Origin: Welwitschia mirabilis
Lineage: Eukaryota; Gnetophyta; Gnetopsida; Welwitschiales
Length of the DNA stretch: 64,000 nucleotides
Direction of reading: 5' to 3'
NCBI GenBank assembly: GCA_051453625.1
Contig: JBOZIK010000001.1
Location: 210,849,863-210,913,862 of the forward strand
The stretch's first letter is position 1; each line of letters starts with the position of its first letter. Below the pieces are notes generated by a model. That model did no database searches. It worked only from the letters and a program-made list of their open reading frames with translations, and had not been told where the DNA came from. This document shows, piece by piece, positions 44,757 through 56,673 of the stretch. The translations under genes were made by a program, and so were the position numbers.

Positions 44757-46190
44757 GTGTCTTTGTTATTCTACTAACTTATGGTTATTTGATGAGGTGT
44801 TATGAGCTATTTTATAGGACTTTCACGTAGGTTTAGGTGAAATTCTAAGGATTTTGAAGATTTAATAGAAGATATCAAAAATGTGCAGTTCTTATCTATA
44901 TTTGATGTATTTAAGACACATTTTGATGCATAGAGATTTGAAGGAAGACTACTAATAGAAATGCTAAGTTTCTTTTTAAGAAAATGATTAAAGAAAACTG
45001 TTTTCCAAACGATAGGCAGGATGATGATAGCTAATATGGACTACTGAATTATCTAATAAATCACCTGTAAAGTCGATTTTTATGATGATTTGTTATCTCC
45101 TTCATCATTCAGACAATCTAATAGGATGACACTGATATATAACTGACTCTGATAGCCGACCCTTGACTATTTCATCTCTTTCTTTTATGTAAATAAGTAC
45201 ATCTTAATATGCCTTCTGTTTGTCATTTTTTGCTGTAAGTTATCATAATAAGTCCTTCTTTAACTCTACTTCTTATATTCATTACATTGGAAATTCTCAT
45301 GACAAGAGATTGAAGGGTGAGAGATTTATCTCGAGTGTTGTAGAAAGACATTCCCTTGATGAAGGGTTGTGTATTCTTCATTGAGGCCTGGCTGTTTTAT
45401 AACCTAGATGCTTTGTTACTCTTAATATAAACTTTGTTTTATTTTCATATTTGCATGTTAGATTGTTAGATAATCCTTATGGTTTATGTTACCCTTGATC
45501 TGGTTATAATTTCTTGGGTGATATAGATCATCAAGGGTAGCCTTTGTTAAGGCTAGAAGCAAGTAGTTTATTTTCATTTTGCATTACATGTAGATTAGTT
45601 ACATCTCGCATTTGCATTATGTATTTTATTATTTTCATTGTTATTTAATTCTGGTTACCTATACTCTTTATGAAAATAAATTCAAATCTTATCTTATAGT
45701 CTTCAACGAGAATACAACATTTGGGCTAAATCTCAACTATACTAGTGTGATGTATTGTATAAGATATCTATTAATTATAGGTGATAGGATCTTTTTGAAT
45801 ATAATGCTTGCATAAATACACACCACAACAATGCCCTTNNNNNNNNNNNNNNNNNNNNNNNNNNNNNNNNNNNNNNNNNNNNNNNNNNNNNNNNNNNNNN
45901 NNNNNNNNNNNNNNNNNNNNNNNNNNNNNNNNNNNNNNTTGCATTACATATTAGAGTATGTTGCATCTTGCATTCGTTTGAACTTTATTTTATGCATTAT
46001 TCTTTATCTTTGGTTCCCATTTTCTTTTGCAAAAGTAGTCTAAGTCTCATCTCATAGCCTTCAACAAGAATATGACATTCATGTTAACTCCCAACTATAC
46101 TACTCTGGTATATTGTGTAAGATATATATTTTATTTATAAGTGACAAGATCTTTTTAAGTATAACACTTGCATAAATACATACCATAACA
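44757..46190 (+). repeat. 5' LTR of tRNA-Asp-primed element E
   Basis: Shares an ordered set of words with 52570-54850 and, inverted, with 60080-61085: GTTATTTGATGAGG, TTATAGGACTTT, AGGTTTAGGTG, GGATTTTGAAGATTTAATAG, and later GCATAAATACATACCATAACA at its end. It ends in CA at 46190, directly before a tRNA-Asp-like PBS. A 100-N gap at 45839-45938 has related but diverged sequence on both sides. Confidence 0.75.
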
Positions 46191-46192
46191 TC

Positions 46193-46211
46193 TTGACACC
46201 ATTGTCATGAA
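46193..46211 (+). promoter_or_regulatory. Primer-binding site, tRNA-Asp type
   Basis: TTGACACCATTGTCATGAA corresponds, after CpG decay, to the Athila/Tat PBS TTGGCGCCGTTGTCGGGGA. It starts two bases after the LTR end. Confidence 0.7.
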
Positions 46212-46788
46212 AGGCTATTAAGGAGTATAAAGGTTGTCATCATTTGGGTGAGTATATCATATTTCCATTCCATTATTTATCTATAGCAATGTTGTTAGGT
46301 TTTATTTGTAGCTTTATAGTTTCATTTTTTATTTTTGGATTTTAGTTTTTTATAATAAATTAATCCTTCTCATCTTCTTCATCATCTAGATAACGAGCGA
46401 ATGATAGCACTATTTTCCTAGTTTTAAGGTTTTTATTTTGGTTTCTCTTTTACTTCTATTTTTTAGTTTTTGTATGTATCATCTCCTCTGTTATCCTCAT
46501 TATAGATAGGATGACAATGTTGTTTTTTATTTATTTTTTTTAATTTTTTATTTATAAGGACTATGGTATGATTAGTTAAGGAAAAGTCTTATCAGAGAAA
46601 AAAGGCTGCTAACAGAAGAAAGTATTAAAGAAGAATTGCTTAGTTTCAACATAGAATCAGGAACACAAACTCCAGATGTATACATTATTTTTTTGAAGTT
46701 CATTTTATTTGTAAAACATTAAAACTTTATCATCACTGAGTATCTATCTTCATCTTAGATTCTCTTCTTTTCATTCTTCTCAAAAAAT

Positions 46789-49700
46789 GAATAGTGATAC
46801 AAGGACTTATTTAGAAAAAAGTTTTGAAAAGTGTAGAAAAGAACCTGAGGATAATAGTAAGAAGACACTTAAAGAACTTTGTATAAAAAAAGGTTTACCA
46901 ATATGAAATGTTGTTGAGATTAGGAATTAGGTCCCATCCTCTTTTTAACCATCTTATTATTCCCCCTTTTCTTTTCAAAATTTATATCGAAATAACACTG
47001 AAACTCTNNNNNNNNNNNNNNNNNNNNNNNNNNNNNNNNNNNNNNNNNNNNNNNNNNNNNNNNNNNNNNNNNNNNNNNNNNNNNNNNNNNNNNNNNNNNN
47101 NNNNNNNTACTAACAGAAGAAAGTATTAAAGAAGAACTGCTCGGTTTCAACATAGAATCAGGAACACAAACTCCAGGTCTATACATTATTTTTTGTAGAG
47201 TTCATTTTATTTGTAAACATTAAAACTTGATCATCACTGAGTATCTATCTTCATCTTAGATTCTTTTCTTTCCATTCTTCTCAAAAAATGAATAGTGATA
47301 CAAGGATCCATTTAGAAAAAATTTTTGAAAAGTATAGAAAATAACCTGAGGATAATAGTAAGAAGACACTTAGAGAAATTTTTGTAAAAAAAGATTTACC
47401 AATATGAAATGATGTTGAGATTAGGAATTAGATCCATTCCTCTTTTCAACCATCTTATTATTTTCCCTTTTCTTTTCAAAATTCATATCGAAATAACAAT
47501 GAAAATCTTAAGGATTCAACCTCATACAATTACTTTTACCCATTCCATCCATCTTGCATGAACTACTATGAAGAAGGAAATGATCTAAGAAAAGAAATGA
47601 TGAATGAAATATGCAAAAGAATAGAAAATACTAATAAAAGACTAAAAAAGTTGGTTGAGACCTTTCAAGAAAATATTCTACAAAATCAAGGATCTCTTCT
47701 AATGAAAAATCCTCAAACCTATCTTTTTATATCTTACCTTCAGAAAAATGAAAACAACTTAAGAAATAATGATTTTGATTCTTGTTTCCAAATTAAGAAT
47801 AAAATTTTAAATCAAAATTCATCATCCTACTCATTAGAAGATAAGCAAAGGGAAGATAATGATAATTTAGCTATATCTTTCAACAATGAAGATGAGGATG
47901 AATATTTATTAGATGATGACATTAAGGTGTTAGAAACCCATTCATTAGATAAAGAATACATTCATAAGAAATTTGAAAATCCTTTAAATAATTATCACAT
48001 TTCCATTTTTAATGAAAACAAAAACATGCAATAAGACGATGAGAATAGTAAAGAAGAAGAAGGAGATGACATTGAAATCTTACATCATATCCCAAATTTT
48101 CACATATTTTGTAAGGATGAAGGAGTTCCACCAATGAAATAAATAGAGATAAGCATTGAAACTAAATCAATGGAAAATTAACAACTTAACTCAAAGGAGG
48201 ATTACAGTTTAGAGTTAATAGAATTATTTAGGAAGGAAGAGAAATCAAACCAAGAAACATTAGAATATCTTTCATCAAATAATGAAAACAATGAGATCTT
48301 TCCTTTCTATAATCTTTCTAACTATCTTTTTAAGAAATCCACCAACTTAGAAAAAAATAATGATTTTTAAAAAAAATGAAAAAGAAGAGTAATATATAAT
48401 CAATCATAAAGAAGTGGGAGATATAATCAAAAAAGAAATTATTCAAACAAGTAACTCTCTAGATTACATTCTTGTCCTAAAAAGTAATAAACCACATTAT
48501 CTTGAGGACTTAAGTCCAAAAGTCTCCCAACATCTTTTTTTGAAAACCTCATGTGCAAAAAGTAACATATGTTCCTCATTTACAAAGTCAACTCTACGAT
48601 GTGCTTCCATTGATCATTCTTTTTAAAAACAAAATTTGAGATACCTTGGAACTCTTAACTGGGGAAGATCATATCTTCTTGATTCCAACACATGTTTGAA
48701 ATTAAATGTTAAAGAGCTTCTTAGATATGTAAAACCTATCTTAATCTCTTACCCTAAGAAGTTTCTTACAAATCCTTGGATCTCAAATCATGCTTTCCAT
48801 ATTTAATATTAAGTTTGAATGTAATTTATGTTTCAAAATCTTCATATCATGAGTTTTATAAAAGATTGTTTTTCCATGACTTCTACAAATTTTTCATCTA
48901 TTAGATTAATTCTGGTGGAAACAAGTTATCATGTGCTTATGCAAATTGGATAAAATATTGTTTCCATCTTAAGAATTCATGTCTTAAATTAAGTGATAGA
49001 AAACATTTTAAAGATTCTTCTAAACCACTTTGAAAACTTTCTTTGAGTTCTTTCTCATATGCCTTTTTCATTCATGCTTAAGATTCATAAATCTTTCATA
49101 AGAGATTATATTTTAATGACACTTATTATTTCTTCATCTCTTATTTGAATTCTAAAATTTGTGCTATCTAGGTATTATATTTTTACTCTCTCTTCTTCCA
49201 ATTGATTCTACTTAAAAATGATTGCATATCTTTCATGTTTTATCAATTAGTAAATATCTTATTTGTACTTTATTTTTCTAAANNNNNNNNNNNNNNNNNN
49301 NNNNNNNNNNNNNNNNNNNNNNNNNNNNNNNNNNNNNNNNNNNNNNNNNNNNNNNNNNNNNNNNNNNNNNNNNNNNNNNNNNTATTTTCTAAGGATGAAG
49401 AAGTTTCCCTAATACTAAAGGTCCAAAGATAAACATTGAAATTGAATCAATGGAAAATGATAAATTCAACTTAAATGAGGATTATAGTTTAGAGTTAATG
49501 GAATTGTTTAGAGAGGAAAATAAGTTGAATCAAGAAACATTAGAATATCTTTTATCAAATAATGAAAACAATGAAAGCTTTTCTTTCTATAATCTTTTTA
49601 ATAATCTTTTTAAAGAATCCACCAACTTAGAAAAAATTAATGATTCTCAACAAAATGAAAAAAAAGAGTAAGATTTAATCAATCATAAAGAAGAGGGAGA

Positions 49701-50455
49701 TATAATTAAAGAAGAAATTATTCAAACAAGTAACTCTTTAAATCACATTCTTGTCCTTAAAAGTAATGAACCACATCATCTTGAGGACTCAAGTTCAAAA
49801 ATTTTCCAACCTCTTCCTTTGAAAACCTCATGTGCAAAAAGTAACATCTTTTCGTCATTTGTAAAGTCAACTCTACCATGTACTTCCATTGATCATTCTT
49901 TTCAAAAACAAAATTTGGGATACCTTGGAACTCTTAATTAAAAAAAATTATATTTCTTAATCCCAACTCATGTTTGAAATTAAATGTTAAGGAGCTTCTT
50001 AGATATGTAAAACCTATCTAAATCTCTTATTTTAAGAAGTTTCTTACAAATCCTTAGATCTTAAATCATGCTTCTCATGTTTAATATTAAGCTCTAAATG
50101 CAATTTATGTTTCAAAATATTCATATCATGAGTTTGATAAAAGATTTTTTTTCCGTGATTTCTATGAATTTTTTGTCTGTTACATTAATTCTTATAGAAA
50201 TAAATTGTCATGTACTTATGCAAATTAGATAAAATCTTATTTTCATCTTAAAAATTCATGTCTTAAATTAAATGATAAAAAACATTTTAAAGATTCTTCG
50301 AAACAACTTTGAAAACTTTCTTTGAGTTCTTTCTCATATGCCTTTTTCATTGATGCTCAAGATTCATAAAGCTTTCATAAGAGATTATATTTTAATGATA
50401 CTTATCATTTCTTCATATCTTATTTGAATTCTAAAATTTGTGCTATCTAGGTATT
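46789..50455 (+). pseudogene. Unrecognised acidic ORF of element E
   Basis: After the PBS and a ~580-bp leader, a coding-like tract starts MNSDTRTYLEKSFEKCRKEP. It passes an open 158-codon stretch (47558-48034) rich in Asn, Glu, Asp and Lys, with an RIENTNKRLKKLVETFQENI helix that could form a coiled coil, and a run of acidic residues (NNEDEDEYLLDDDIKVLE). It continues across stops through DYSLELIELFRKE, KTSCAKSNICSSFTKSTL, LNVKELLRYVKPI and YPKKFLTNPWISNHAFH to about 49170. I do not recognise the family: no zinc knuckle, protease or RT is visible. 46600-47007 recurs at 47108-47510 and 48105-49282 at 49383-50560, across 100-N gaps, so the true length is shorter than the span. Confidence 0.5.
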
Positions 50456-50559
50456 ATCATTTTACTCTCTCTTCTTCCAATTAATTCTACTTAAAAATTA
50501 TTGCATATCTTTCATGTTTTATCAATTAGTAAATATTTGAATTGGACTTCATTTTTCTG

Positions 50560-52569
50560 AAAGAATACAAATATCTTGTGGCCATCTTCTTTTGATTTCT
50601 CTCTTTCTTTTCAATAAAAGTATGAGTTAGATTTTAGGATTTAAATAAAGTTTTCTTATCTTGATCTTTCCTTTTGGCTTTCTTGATACTTTTAATTTTG
50701 ATTTAAAGCTTTCTATTTGATAATATTTGTTTTAATTTTCTATTTTTAGTTTTTGTTTCTATTCATAGTTTGTATTTTCTATTTTTCCAATAATAATGTG
50801 CTATCTCCTCTGTTGTCTAGACAATGAGGTAAATAATAGTTTCTATTTTTACTTTTCATTTTTAGTTTTTCCATAAGTTTTCTATGTTTTGTTTCTTTTT
50901 TCTATTTCTATTGTTCTCTATGTTGTCTGAACGATGATAAGAATGATACTTACTTAATAAATGATTTTTATTTTCTATTATATTAAGAAAATACATTTTT
51001 ATGTCTCCGTTAAGATTTCTGACTTAACTGCTTGAGAATTTTAAGAAGTTAATGGATAAAAATTTTGACTTAATTGAGTAAACCATCTGAATTTTCTCTT
51101 AGCTTTTTCCTTTAAAGTTCATTACAGCATTATTTGATCATTTTTCAAACTTGACTTATGTATTTATTTTCATAACTAGTCTTTTGACTTAAGCATTTCA
51201 ATGGTAAGATTGGATTCTCCCAATCCTAGGACATTCACATGTCCATGAACTTCGATTTGAAATATGATACTTTATTTGAAATGTTTTTTTCAATGGAAAA
51301 AAATCTTATATTATTTAAGAGTGTTCTTTTCTATCTTAATCTTATTATTTTTACCTTTGTCTTTGAAGTATTTGATTATGTGGAATGTTGTTTTGTTTTT
51401 AATTTAAAAAAAAGGAAAGAAAAGAGAAAGAGTGAAATAACATCATGATGTTTTATTTATGATATTTTAAAAACATTATCACCATGATGTCTTACTGTAA
51501 GTACACCAAGGCAAATATTTTTGAGAGAATCCTTTGACAGTGTAATATGATAGCNNNNNNNNNNNNNNNNNNNNNNNNNNNNNNNNNNNNNNNNNNNNNN
51601 NNNNNNNNNNNNNNNNNNNNNNNNNNNNNNNNNNNNNNNNNNNNNNNNNNNNNNNNNNNNNNNNNACTCTTAGTCTTTCTATATAGTTATTTTATTTCTT
51701 AATATTTGAGTGTTTATTTTGAGATGATGGTAGGTGAGGTCATTTTTAAGAAATTCTTTGATTTAATCATTCATTTTTAAAGCATTTTATTTTTTTAGCA
51801 TTATCATAACCACTGCCTTATCGAATGCAATTTTTGTACATTAATTCATGCATTTTCCAAATTAAGTGATGTTATAATTTCTTGGATGGAAGTCTGTTAG
51901 GTTAAAATATTAGATAGGTGAGCTATCTTTTTCTTATATTATCTTATGCCCATTATTCTTGTCTTTATTTGTGGTTTTGTTAGTTATTTCAAAGTCATTA
52001 CCATTTTATCATTCAGTTTTTAATAAAATTTGATTTCTTGATTACATGAGTTTTATTAATAAAATATATGATGTTTATTTTTCAAACTTTTGGTGTTGTA
52101 AGCACTGCTCTTAATTATTCTTATGATAAAACATTTTTATTGTTCACTCTTTTCTTTACTTGTCAAAATATTTCATTGATTNNNNNNNNNNNNNNNNNNN
52201 NNNNNNNNNNNTTTGCACTTAGTTTAGAAAATTGTCCTCTTTAAAGGAAATCCATTATCTACTTTCTTACTCCTGTCTACTTTCTTTTGCTTTATTTTCT
52301 AATATGGTTGTATTTCTTTTCCCAAAGGGGTAGGACCTATTTCCATGACTCATTTCCACAAATTTTGGAGATTTTTTAGAGCTTTTATAAGATAAAATTT
52401 GAAAAAATTTTCATACACATTATGCATTATATGTTATTCTATCATGTGATGTGTTTTATAAGCCTGTTTTTAAAATTTTTAGATTAATTTGTGTAAGATA
52501 AATTAGCTCACAATTATGGTTTTTCATTTAGTTTTTATCAAGGACTGACCAAGGCTAAGTGATGATCTA
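50560..52569 (+). other. 3' untranslated interior of element E
   Basis: T-rich sequence with repeated TCATC/GATGA words (near 50800 and 50935). 51001-51130 matches the reverse complement of 62980-63090, so it is shared by the inverted element D. It runs up to a decayed polypurine tract (AAGGCTAAGTGATGATC, 52552-52568). The 69-codon ORF at 51239 shows no motif. Gaps lie at 51555-51665 and 52182-52211. Confidence 0.55.
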
Positions 52570-54850
52570 TGTTGCACTACTAATTTGTAGCTATTTAATA
52601 GGGTTTTATCAGATATTTTATAGGACTTTTATATAGGTTTAGGTGCAATTCTGAGGATTTTGGAGATTTAATAGAAGATCTCAAAAATGTGTAGTTCTTA
52701 TTTAGATTTGATATATTTAAGACACATTCTGATGCATAGAGCTTTAGAGGAATATTATTGATATAAATGCTAAATTTCTTCTCAACAAAATAATTAAAGA
52801 AAACTATTGTCCCCTCTATCATCTAGTGATAAGTAGGCAGGATGACGATAGCTGACATGAACTACTGATTTATCTAATAAATCACCTATTAAGTCAACTT
52901 TTATGATGAGCTATAATCTCCTTCATCATCTAAATGACTTGACAAGATGACACTGATATATAACTAATACTAATAGCTAATCCTTAATTATTTTGTTCAT
53001 TTTTTTATGTAAATGAGTGCATCTTGTTATGTCTTATATTTATTATTTTCTACTATAAGTTGTTATAAATAATCCCTCTTCAACTCTCTTCTTATCTTCA
53101 TTGCATTGGAAATTCTCATGATAGGAGATCGAAGGGCAGAAGATCCATCCTGAGTGTTGCAGAAAGATGTTTTCTTGGTGGAGAGCTATGTATTCTCCAT
53201 TGAAGCTCAGCTATTTTGTAACCTAGATGCTTTATTACTTTTAACATAAACATTATTTTATTTTCATGTTTACATGTTAGATTATTAAATGACACTTATT
53301 GTTTGTGTTGCCCTTGATCTGGTGACAATTTCTTGGGTGATATAGATCATCAAAGATAGCCTTTNNNNNNNNNNNNNNNNNNNNNNNNNNNNNNNNNNNN
53401 NNNNNNNNNNNNNNNNNNNNNNNNNNNNNNNNNNNNNNNNNNNNNNNNNNNNNNNNNNNNNNNNTGAAAAAATTTTCATACACATTATGCATTATATGTT
53501 ATTCTGTTATGTGATATGTTTTATAAGCCTGTTTTTAAAATTTTTAGATTAATTTTTGTAACATAAATCAGCTCATAATTATGGTTTTTCATTTGGTTTT
53601 TATCAAGGACTAACAAAGGCTAAATGATGGTCTATGTTGTACTACTAATTTGTGGCTATTTAATAAGGTTTTATGAGATATTTTATAGGACTTTTATACA
53701 GGTTTAAGTGCAATTCTGAGGATTTTGAAGATTTAATATAAGATCTTGAAAATATGTAGTTCTTATTTAGATTTGATATATTTAAGACACATTCTAATGC
53801 ATAGAGCTTTAAAGGAAGATTACTAATATAAATGCTAAATTTCTTCTTAAGAAAATGGTTAAAGAAAACTGTTGTCCCCTCTATCATCTAGGCGACAAGT
53901 AGGCAGGACGATGATAGATGACATGAACTACTGAGTTATCTAATAAATCACCTATTAATTTAACTTTTATGATGAGCTATAATCCCCTTCATCATCCAAA
54001 TGACTTGACAGGATGACACTGATATATAACTGACTCTGACAGCCAACCCTTAACTGTTTTGTTCATTTTTTTTTGTAAATGAGTGCATCTTGTTGTGCCT
54101 TCTGTTTGTCATTTTCTACTATAAGTTGTTATAAATAAGTCCCTCTTCAACTCTCTTCTTATCTTCATTGCACTGGAAATTCTCATGATAGGATATCAAA
54201 GGGCAGAAGATTCATCTTGAGTATTGCAGAAAGACGTTCCCTTCGTGGAGAGTTATGTATTCTCCATTGAAGCTTGGCTATTTTGTAACCTAGATGATTT
54301 ATTACTCTTTAACATAAACATTTTTGTATTTTTATGTTTACATGTTAGATTATTAGATGATCCTAATTTTTTATGTTGCCCTTGATCTGGTGACAATTTC
54401 TTGGGTGATATAAATCATCAAGAATATCCTTTATCAAGGCTGAAAGTAAGTAATACTAGGATCATTTTGCATTGCATATTAGATTAGGTTGCATCTTGCA
54501 TTCACATTGTACTTTATTTTTTGCATTATTTTTTATATTTAGTTCCCATTTTCTTTTATAAANNNNNNNNNNNNNNNNNNNNNNNNNNNNNNNNNNNNNN
54601 NNNNNNNNNNNNNNNNNNNNNNNNNNNNNNNNNNNNNNNNNNNNNNNNNNNNNNNNNNNNNNTTTATCTTTGGTTCCCATTTTATTTTGTAAAAGTAATC
54701 TAAGTCTCATCTCATAGCCTTCAAGGAGATTATAACATTTGGGTTAACTCCCAACTATACTAGTGTAATGTATTATGTAAGATATCTATTTTGGTTATAA
54801 TTGATAGGATCTTTTTAATTATAACACTTGCAAAAATACATACTATAATA
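52570..54850 (+). repeat. LTR of the tRNA-Asp-primed family, duplicated across a gap
   Basis: An LTR starts at 52570 (TGTTGCACTACTAATTTG) and again at 53635. The block 52400-53364 is repeated as 53465-54440 on the far side of a 100-N gap with about 4-6% differences. The LTR ends near 54850 by comparison with 46190. The bases after it (TCTTGCACCTTCTTGC) could be a decayed tRNA-Asp PBS, so this may be a 5' LTR of another copy rather than the 3' LTR of element E. Confidence 0.65.
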
Positions 54851-55016
54851 GTCTTGCACCTTCTTGCATTATTATTAGGGTTTTACCATGTCTATCATTG
54901 TTTACTATTTTTAAAGNNNNNNNNNNNNNNNNNNNNNNNNNNNNNNNNNNNNNNNNNNNNNNNNNNNNNNNNNNNNNNNNNNNNNNNNNNNNNNNNNNNN
55001 NNNNNNNNNNNNNNNN

Positions 55017-55190
55017 AAGTCTCATCTCATAGTCTTCAAGGAGATTATAACATTTGGATTAACTTCTAGCTATACTAGTATGATGTATTATATATTATAT
55101 AAGATATCTATTTTGGTTATAATTGATAGGATCTTTTTAAGTATAACACTTGAAAAAATATACACTATAATAGTCTTGCACCTTCTTTCA
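55017..55190 (+). repeat. Repeat of 54705-54916 across a 100-N gap
   Basis: The LTR end and its flank (AGTCTCATCTCATAG to TTTACTATTTTTAAAG) recur after the gap with a few differences, including an extra TATATTA. Probably unmerged contig ends or haplotypes. Confidence 0.7.
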
Positions 55191-55239
55191 TTATGACTAG
55201 GGTTTTATCGTATCTGTTATTGTTTACTATTTTTAAAGT

Positions 55240-56006
55240 TTTTATTTATAATAAATACCTCCTTCATTCTTAACTCTGACTTTATCTACTTTAGCATTAA
55301 AAATTCTCATGACAAGAGATTGAAGGGCAAAAGATCCATCTTTTATTATTATAGTAAGACATCTTCCTTGGTGTTTAGCTATGTATCTTTCATAAAGGTG
55401 CTACTGCTTTGTAACATGAATGTTGGTTTGAATTAATTAAAACTCTATTTTTCTTTTTATATCTTTTGTTATGTGAAACTTCCTTATGGTTTATGTTACT
55501 TTTGATTCTATGATAGCTTCATCTGTGATATAGATCATGAGGTCAACCTTTATTAAGATTGATATTATTAGTGTAAGTGCATCGCGTTTCATTTTATAGA
55601 TTAAATTTGCATTATTTTTATACTCTATTCAATGCACCTAATAGATTAGATTGATCTTAGTCTGATGTTAGCTTTCCTTAATTAATCTAGATTATACAAG
55701 GTCAATCTCCATGACAGGTTGATTTGGTAATCAAATAGATGTTGCATTTAGAATAGATTGTACATTTCATTTACACAATGTATTTAATTGCATTGTTTAC
55801 TTTACATTATTTTTTTCCTACTTAGAAAGTATATATGAATTTCATTTTAAATTAATTTTGTTTATTCTTGCATTGGCCTTCGATGAAATTATAACATTTG
55901 GATCCACTTCTATCTATTTTAGTATGTTATATTGTGTAATATGTATTTTGGTAATTTTCAGGATTTATTTAAGGACATAACATTTATACAAATACATATT
56001 ATAATA
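55240..56006 (+). repeat. Partial LTR of element F
   Basis: Aligns more distantly with 45240-46190 (AAAATTCTCATGACAAGAGA, AGGGCAAAAGATCCATC, TTATGGTTTATGTTAC) and ends just before a PBS-like site. The U3 part is missing. It is a diverged subfamily of the same LTR. Confidence 0.6.
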
Positions 56007-56008
56007 TC

Positions 56009-56027
56009 TTGGCATCATTGTGAAGGA
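56009..56027 (+). promoter_or_regulatory. Primer-binding site of element F, tRNA-Asp type
   Basis: TTGGCATCATTGTGAAGGA parallels TTGGCGCCGTTGTCGGGGA, with CpG-to-TpG/CpA changes and small rearrangement. It lies at the LTR end. Confidence 0.6.
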
Positions 56028-56673
56028 AAGATGCTTAGAATTTGAGAATTATTATTGCTCATATAAGTAGTTTGGATTTGGATTCAAGTATTTTTCTATA
56101 GTAGATTTGTATTTTTACAGTAGAACTATAGGTTTTTCTTTCTACATTTTCTAATTTAAATTCCAAAAATAACACTTTACTNNNNNNNNNNNNNNNNNNN
56201 NNNNNNNCAGTGATGATGGCCTATAAAACTAGGTGTTTTCATTGTCAAAAAGACTATGGTTTTTTCTATTGTCCCTTCTATTATCAAGATGACTTAGTGG
56301 ATGATTGTGAGTTTTCTTTCTATTTTATTATATGATTTTATTTTTTCTATTCCTTTTCATTTTTTAGTTTTTTATAATTTTTTATCATCCAAGTAAATTG
56401 TCTGAATGACCATGAAATAACATCTACATAAACAAAACTAAGCATACTTAGATATAGTAAACTCAGTAAAAATATAAAATATTAGAGAGAGCGACTATTG
56501 ATTAAAGAAAACATCTGAGAAAGTTTAATTGACTATGAACTACACCCAGGTACACATACCCTAAGTATATAAAATATTTTAAGAATTTAGTAAGAAGATT
56601 TTTGTACATTTATTGTTTTAGAATTTATTTTTTTTAAAGAAATTTTTTCAAAATAAAGTTTAGAAGAGAATAG

